Shown here piece after piece: positions 25,386-29,841 of a stretch of 29,841 nt of DNA. Under the pieces are notes generated by a model. The model had not been told where the DNA came from. It searched no databases and worked only from the letters and a program-made list of their open reading frames with translations. How positions within the stretch are numbered: position 1 is the stretch's first letter; each line of letters starts with the position of its first letter. A program made the position numbers and the translations under genes. Source of the stretch: Clostridia bacterium (GTDB taxonomy: Bacteria > Bacillota > Clostridia > Oscillospirales > Acutalibacteraceae); NCBI GenBank assembly GCA_017939855.1, contig JAGAZW010000255.1, positions 1 through 29,841 of the forward strand, written 5' to 3'.

Positions 25386-26819
25386 ATGGCAAATGAAAAA
25401 ATGGTGAAAGCAATAACCTCAATGGAGGAAGATTTTGCGAAGTGGTATACCGATGTTTGTATAAAGGCAGAGCTTGTTGACTATTCGTCGGTTAAGGGCT
25501 GTATGATAATCCGGCCATACGGTTATGCAATATGGGAAAACATTCAAAGGATAATGGACGACCATTTTAAACAAACAGGACATGAGAATGTTTATATGCC
25601 TATGTTTATTCCCGAGAGCCTTTTGCAAAAGGAAAAGGATCATGTTGAAGGATTTGCTCCGGAGGTTGCCTGGGTGACTCACGGAGGGGATGAGAAGCTG
25701 GAGGAGCGTCTTTGCGTACGTCCTACCTCCGAAACCTTGTTTTGCGACCATTTTAAAAATATAGTTCATTCATATAGAGATTTGCCAAAGCTTTATAATC
25801 AGTGGTGTAGTGTTGTGCGTTGGGAGAAAACTACACGTCCTTTCCTGCGTTCTCGAGAGTTTTTGTGGCAGGAGGGTCATACTCTCCACGCAACCGCCGA
25901 GGAGGCAAAGTTAGAAACCGAGCAAATGCTTAATGTTTATGCTAAGGTTGCAGAGGAATATTTTGCAATGCCGGTAGTAAAGGGTCAGAAGACCGAAAAA
26001 GAGCGTTTTGCAGGAGCTGAGGCTACCTATACCATTGAAGCTTTAATGCACGATGGCAAGGCTCTGCAAAGCGGCACATCCCATTATTTCGGTGATGGTT
26101 TTTCACGTGCATTTGATGTATGTTATACAGATAAGGATAATAAACCTGTTCATCCTTTCCAGACTTCATGGGGTACCACTACTCGTCTTATTGGTGCTGT
26201 TATTATGACTCATGGCGATGATAATGGTCTTGTTCTTCCACCTGCGATTGCTCCGATTCAGGTGGTTGTCGTTCCGATTGCCTCGCATAAACCGGGAGTT
26301 AATGAAAAGGCTGAGGAAATTTATGAAACGCTCAAAAAGGTAAGCAGAGTCAAACTCGACAACTCCGACCAGTCTCCCGGATGGAAATTTGCCGAATATG
26401 AAATGAAGGGCGTACCGCTTAGAATCGAGATAGGTCCCAGAGATATCGAAAACGGCTGCTGTGTTGTTGTTCGCAGAGACAACAGGGAAAAGATCGTTGT
26501 CGCTCTCAGTGAATTGGAAACTAAAATTCCCGAGCTTTTAAAGGCTGTCAGAGATGGTCTTTATGAAAAGGCTCTTGAGCGCAGAGCAAATATGACCTAT
26601 GATGTTAAAACTCTCGACGAAATGAAAAAAAACGCCGACGAAAAGCCAGGGTTTATCAGAGCTATGTGGTGCGGCGACAGAGAGTGTGAGGATAAATTGA
26701 AGGAAATTTGCGGCGTAACCTCTCGTTGTATTCCTTTCGAGCAAGACAAGATTTCAGATACCTGTGTTTGCTGCGGCAAAAAAGCTGATAAAATGCTCTA
26801 TTGGGGCAAAGCATACTAA
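25386..26819 (+). CDS. proS: Prolyl-tRNA synthetase, archaeal/eukaryotic type
   Basis: A 477-residue class IIa synthetase for tRNA-Pro. It lacks the roughly 180-residue editing insertion of the E. coli type and ends with a tyrosine, as in the archaeal-type (type 3) enzymes. Motif 2 is in RWEKTTRPFLRSREFLWQEGH, where the TRP and HT positions of the family are visible. The anticodon domain begins near residue 290 (VVVPIASHK). The C-terminal zinc-binding part has Cys pairs in WCGDREC and CVCCGKK. GGGG lies before the ATG. The gene is monocistronic, with a strong promoter and its own terminator. Confidence 0.96.
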   Translation: MANEKMVKAITSMEEDFAKWYTDVCIKAELVDYSSVKGCMIIRPYGYAIWENIQRIMDDHFKQTGHENVYMPMFIPESLLQKEKDHVEGFAPEVAWVTHGGDEKLEERLCVRPTSETLFCDHFKNIVHSYRDLPKLYNQWCSVVRWEKTTRPFLRSREFLWQEGHTLHATAEEAKLETEQMLNVYAKVAEEYFAMPVVKGQKTEKERFAGAEATYTIEALMHDGKALQSGTSHYFGDGFSRAFDVCYTDKDNKPVHPFQTSWGTTTRLIGAVIMTHGDDNGLVLPPAIAPIQVVVVPIASHKPGVNEKAEEIYETLKKVSRVKLDNSDQSPGWKFAEYEMKGVPLRIEIGPRDIENGCCVVVRRDNREKIVVALSELETKIPELLKAVRDGLYEKALERRANMTYDVKTLDEMKKNADEKPGFIRAMWCGDRECEDKLKEICGVTSRCIPFEQDKISDTCVCCGKKADKMLYWGKAY

Positions 26820-26820
26820 T

Positions 26821-26852
26821 AAAAAGGTTCCCGAAGTTCGGGAACCTTTTTT
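26821..26852. terminator. Bidirectional terminator between proS and the CofE-like gene
   Basis: AAAAAGGTTCCCGAA (26821-26835) and TTCGGGAACCTTTTT (26837-26851) form a long stem with a very small loop and a T6 run. On the opposite strand the structure is nearly the same, which suits the convergent gene arrangement. Confidence 0.92.
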
Positions 26853-26879
26853 GCGTATGGATATTTATTAGTATAGCGA

Positions 26880-28070
26880 TTAGTCGGTCATATTATCGAA
26901 GTAACCCTGAACAAGTATAACAGGTGTTCCCTTATCGCCCGAGCCGCTTGTGAGGTCGCATAGCGAACCTATAAGGTCGGTGAGTCTTCTGGGGGTAGTT
27001 CCCTGAGACGCCATATTGCCCACAAGGTCACTGCCCTTTTCCTTGATAGCGTTTTCGATAGCCTCCTTGAGCTCTTCACCCTTAAGGTCAGCAAAATCGT
27101 TATCTGCAAGATATTTGAGCTTGAGCTCGTTTGGCGTACCCTCTAAGCCCTTAGTGTAGGCGGGGGAAACAACAGGGTCTGCCAACTCCCAAATTTTACC
27201 AACAGGATCCTTAAAGGCACCGTCACCATACACCATAACCTCAATATTCCTGCCCGAACGCTTCAAAAAGCTCTCTTGAATGGTGTTTACAAGGTCAAAG
27301 CAGTCCTGAGGGAATAGCTTTACGGTGTTTTCGGTGGATTTATTGGAGCCCAACAAACCGTATTTTGAGTTAAAACCGCTACCGGATATGGATTCGTTTA
27401 GTATCTCGTCGAGACCTACAACACGTTTTGCACCTGCTGCACGTAAAATACGCTTTGTACGTGCACGGGAATGGATATCGCAGTTTAATACATTGTCGGT
27501 GTAATTGAGGATAACTCTCGGGTCATTAGCTAAAATAATTTCAGCTTCTGCGCCGCAGGAACGGATAAGGTCACCATAATATTTGATGTAGTCAACACCT
27601 GTGAACGGATGAGGATTTTCACCGAACAATTCACGATATTTTGCTTCGGTCAATATATCTGAATAGGGGTTAATACCTGCTTCGTCTAACTGATCAAGGG
27701 AAACCAAAGCGTTACCCACTTCGTCACTGGGGTAGTTAAGCATAAGCACTATCTTTTTGGCGCCCATAGCTATGCCACGTAGACAAATAGCAAAACGATT
27801 TCGGCTTAAAATGGGGAATATAACACCTATAGTCTCGCCGCCGAGCTTTGTCTTAACGTCTTGAGCAATTGCATCAACCGACGCATAATTTCCCTGAGCA
27901 CGTGCAACAACAGATTCTGTTACTGCTACTACATCACGGTCACGAAGCTCAAAGCCTTCGTACTCTGCCGCTTCTATAACGCTGTCAACAACAATAGCAG
28001 CGATGTCGTCTCCCTCACGGATAATAGGGCATCTGATGCCACGAGATATTGTACCTACTTTTCTTGCCAT
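26880..28070 (-). CDS. CofE-like (F420-0:glutamate ligase family) protein
   Basis: A 396-residue protein of the CofE superfamily, whose archaeal member adds gamma-linked glutamates to coenzyme F420. The N-terminal part has the family's opening strand, RDRDVVAVTESVVARAQGN. A metal or nucleotide region follows in DPVGKIWELADPVVSP, and GTPNELKLKYLADN and VGNMASQGTTPRR follow towards the C-terminus. The length is about 140 residues more than archaeal CofE (about 250), which fits the longer clade seen in Clostridia. Such bacteria are not expected to make F420, so the true substrate is unknown and may be another acceptor for glutamate. GGAGG lies 7 bases before the ATG. A LysR gene is divergent from it. 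Confidence 0.78.
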   Translation of the reverse strand: MARKVGTISRGIRCPIIREGDDIAAIVVDSVIEAAEYEGFELRDRDVVAVTESVVARAQGNYASVDAIAQDVKTKLGGETIGVIFPILSRNRFAICLRGIAMGAKKIVLMLNYPSDEVGNALVSLDQLDEAGINPYSDILTEAKYRELFGENPHPFTGVDYIKYYGDLIRSCGAEAEIILANDPRVILNYTDNVLNCDIHSRARTKRILRAAGAKRVVGLDEILNESISGSGFNSKYGLLGSNKSTENTVKLFPQDCFDLVNTIQESFLKRSGRNIEVMVYGDGAFKDPVGKIWELADPVVSPAYTKGLEGTPNELKLKYLADNDFADLKGEELKEAIENAIKEKGSDLVGNMASQGTTPRRLTDLIGSLCDLTSGSGDKGTPVILVQGYFDNMTD

Positions 28071-28088
28071 AAAATTGCCTCCAAGGTA

Positions 28089-28138
28089 TTGAATTTTCTT
28101 ACATTATTAATTATAATACAATTACAGTCATTAGTCAA
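28089..28138. promoter_or_regulatory. Overlapping divergent promoters of the LysR and CofE-like genes
   Basis: On the + strand TTGAAT (28089-28094) and TATAAT (28112-28117) are spaced by 17 bases and point to the LysR gene. On the - strand TTGACT (28138-28133) and TATAAT (28115-28110) are also spaced by 17 bases and point to the CofE-like gene. The two -10 boxes share four bases, so only one polymerase could bind at a time. An inverted repeat TAATT-N7-AATTA (28108-28124) lies on top of them and is a candidate regulator site; its use is inference. Confidence 0.78.
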
Positions 28139-28175
28139 TTAGATAGAACTTACAATAGTAATAAGGTGAGCTTAT

Positions 28176-29048
28176 ATGAAAACCAAACTTGATTATTATC
28201 GTGTTTTTTATGAAACTGCACGTTTTTCCTCCTTTTCAATTGCGGCAAGACACCTGTATGTGTCTCAATCGGCAATATCACAATGTATAAGTCAGCTGGA
28301 AAAGGATTTGGGTGCTCATCTTTTTGTGAGGTCACGAAGAGGCGTTAGTCTTACAAAAGAGGGTATTCTATTGTTTCAAAAGGTTGAGAATGCTATGCAG
28401 TCTATTGAGCAGGGTGAGACCCTACTTGCACGCCTGCACCATTTGGATAGTGGTTCGCTTATAATAGCGGCAGGCGATACCATAACCGGACAGTATCTAC
28501 TACCTTATCTTGAGCAGTTCCACGAAAATTATCCCAATATACGTATAGAAATGGCCAACTCTTATTCATCGAGAATGCTTCAATGTGTAAAAGAGGGGAA
28601 AGCAGAACTTGCCTTTGTCAACCTACCTGTAACAGACGATGAGCTTTGTATAAAACCTTGCCTTGAGATACATGATATTTTTGTGTGTGGGTCTGAATAT
28701 AGTGCCAAAAAAAGTTACACTTGGAGCGAAATAGCTCAACTGCCCCTTATACTTTTGGAGGAAAATTCAAATTCACGTCGATATATTGACGAAAAATTCA
28801 AAGAAAAGAAAATAATACTCAAACCGCAAATAGAAATGGCGGTACACGACCTTTTAATACGCTTCGCTTCAATTCATTTAGGCGTATCCTGTGTGGTAGA
28901 GGAATTTTCAAAGGAAAGTCTTGACAGCGGTATAATAAAACCTTTAAATCTTAATCCGCCTTTGCCACCGAGAAGTATAGGCTGTGCATATTTGAAGCAT
29001 AACTCTTTGTCTCCAGCCGCAAAAGCCTTCTTGAAGCTTATAAAATAA
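28176..29048 (+). CDS. LysR-family transcriptional regulator
   Basis: A 290-residue LysR-type regulator. The winged helix-turn-helix domain covers about 1-60, with FSIAARHLYVSQSAISQCI and the following EKDLGAHLFVRSRRGVSLT wing. A linker helix runs to about 90, and the co-inducer domain with two Rossmann-like lobes runs from about 92 to the end. AAGGTGAG stands before the ATG. It is divergent from the CofE-like gene across 105 bases with overlapping promoters, the classical arrangement for a LysR regulator and its target. The ligand is not known. The effector domain is of the common CbbR/CysB-like type, but I cannot assign a subfamily. Confidence 0.93.
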   Translation: MKTKLDYYRVFYETARFSSFSIAARHLYVSQSAISQCISQLEKDLGAHLFVRSRRGVSLTKEGILLFQKVENAMQSIEQGETLLARLHHLDSGSLIIAAGDTITGQYLLPYLEQFHENYPNIRIEMANSYSSRMLQCVKEGKAELAFVNLPVTDDELCIKPCLEIHDIFVCGSEYSAKKSYTWSEIAQLPLILLEENSNSRRYIDEKFKEKKIILKPQIEMAVHDLLIRFASIHLGVSCVVEEFSKESLDSGIIKPLNLNPPLPPRSIGCAYLKHNSLSPAAKAFLKLIK

Positions 29049-29090
29049 TAAAATACGACAACACCCTACTTGGATGTTGTCGTATTTTTT
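29049..29090. terminator. Bidirectional terminator between the LysR and PHP genes
   Basis: AAATACGACAACA (29051-29063) and TGTTGTCGTATTT (29075-29087) form a perfect 13-pair stem around an 11-base loop, and T-runs follow on both strands. It is placed between the two convergent stop codons. Confidence 0.9.
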
Positions 29091-29096
29091 ATCTGA

Positions 29097-29819
29097 TTAT
29101 TTGAGCACGATGTTCCCGCAAATTTCAATCAAAAAATCTCCTTTTTTGAGAAGCTTTGCAAGATCAAAGGAGTCGGATGGCAGATATTTGCTCCTTATTG
29201 CCGCAAGTCCTTCGTGGTTCTTGTGCGGATGATGAAAATCAGAACCTGCAGTTATAATTGAAAGATTATTTTGTTTTGCCCAATCTGCGACCTGTCCTAT
29301 TCTTGAATTGTGACCGGGATGCATATTGAAAACTTCGACACCGTCTAAAATTTCAGGATCAACCTTTTCTATGCCGTCTCTCAGGGGGTGTGCCTGGAGA
29401 AAAATGCTGTGTGGCAACGAATAATTATTTCTGAAGTTTTCAACCCCAAAGGGAAGAAAATCATAAATTTCCTCAAGCATTTTTCGGCTTATTCCGAAAA
29501 CGAGGTACTCATTACGATTTTCCTCAAAGCATATTTCTGCGCCCAGATAAACCTTAACTCCAATCGCCTTTCCGAATTTTTCAGTTTCCTCAAAGTCTTT
29601 CAAAAAGAAGTCAATATATTCTTCTTTTGTCAGTTTGCTATGATTGTGAGAAAAATGATTTGTCACAGCTACAGCATGAAATCCGAGTCTTTTATAGGTT
29701 TTGACTATTTCTCTGGGTGAAATTTCGCTACATCTACTAGCAGGACTTGTATGGGCATCAAGCTCTATTTTGTATTTATAGTCGTGGCATAAAGTATCTT
29801 TAATTTCTTGTAAATTCAT
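29097..29819 (-). CDS. PHP-domain metal-dependent phosphoesterase
   Basis: A 240-residue single-domain PHP (polymerase and histidinol phosphatase) protein, a TIM-barrel-like metal enzyme that often hydrolyses phosphate esters or 3'-5' phosphodiesters. The visible metal-ligand segments are ELDAHTSP, VTNHFSH, LGAEICFE, FLQAHPLRDG, VEVFNMHPGHN and TAGSDFHHP. The first motif is normally H-x-H. Here it is D21-x-H23, so one ligand differs. Substrate candidates include nucleotides, small phosphates and RNA fragments; the sequence gives no choice. The ribosome binding site is weak. The gene is convergent to the LysR gene and close to the window end, so its operon partners upstream are not visible. 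Confidence 0.87.
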   Translation of the reverse strand: MNLQEIKDTLCHDYKYKIELDAHTSPASRCSEISPREIVKTYKRLGFHAVAVTNHFSHNHSKLTKEEYIDFFLKDFEETEKFGKAIGVKVYLGAEICFEENRNEYLVFGISRKMLEEIYDFLPFGVENFRNNYSLPHSIFLQAHPLRDGIEKVDPEILDGVEVFNMHPGHNSRIGQVADWAKQNNLSIITAGSDFHHPHKNHEGLAAIRSKYLPSDSFDLAKLLKKGDFLIEICGNIVLK

Positions 29820-29841
29820 ATTCTGTCTCGTTTTCTCGATA

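Overview
The window is a gene-dense, low-GC stretch of a bacterial chromosome. The gene content points to an anaerobic member of the Clostridia (Bacillota), possibly Oscillospirales/Ruminococcaceae-like; this placement is inference. The signs are a sepF-ylmH-divIVA division cluster with yggS (ylmE), a T-box leader controlling asnS and asnA, a transketolase split into two genes, a short archaeal/eukaryotic-type ProRS, a DUF1934 gene next to argS, and a CofE-like protein of the kind seen in Clostridia. I see no insertion sequence, prophage, CRISPR array, tRNA or rRNA. Apart from a few genes of unknown role, this is a core-genome region.

Region 1 (1-8849, + strand) reads as one long operon: miaA (5' end cut by the window), a HlyD-like membrane-anchored protein, yggS, sepF, ylmH, divIVA, lspA, an RluD-family pseudouridine synthase, a Cof-type HAD phosphatase, and the N- and C-terminal transketolase subunits. 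Most genes overlap or are within 40 bp of each other, and a strong hairpin terminator follows. It combines tRNA modification, PLP homeostasis, septum placement, lipoprotein maturation and pentose-phosphate metabolism. Region 2 (8850-9290) holds a 79-residue Cro/CI-type regulator. Its promoter carries a duplicated operator-like element.

Region 3 (9292-14030, - strand) is an alpha/beta hydrolase, a MurF with a membrane-embedded N-terminus, Ddl and a CDF metal exporter. Ddl and MurF supply and attach D-Ala-D-Ala. Region 4 (14206-22223, + strand) starts divergently with murI, which makes D-glutamate for the same wall precursor. It continues with DUF1934, argS, pncB, a small lipoprotein, lon and engB, all closely spaced.

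Region 5 (22227-24974) is a classic Asn-responsive T-box unit, with promoter, leader, terminator, asnS and asnA. It couples charging and synthesis of asparagine to the level of uncharged tRNA-Asn. Region 6 (24989-26852) is acpP and proS, divergent from well-formed promoters. Region 7 (26880-29048) is a CofE-like amide ligase and a LysR regulator transcribed divergently from promoters whose -10 boxes overlap. Region 8 (29097-29819) is a PHP-domain phosphoesterase. Each of the four convergent gene ends in the window has a near-symmetrical hairpin that could terminate transcription from both sides.

Nothing here is clearly a new defence or mobile system. The points most worth follow-up are the duplicated operator of the small HTH gene, the LysR/CofE-like pair, the membrane-anchored MurF and the HlyD-like protein inside the division operon.
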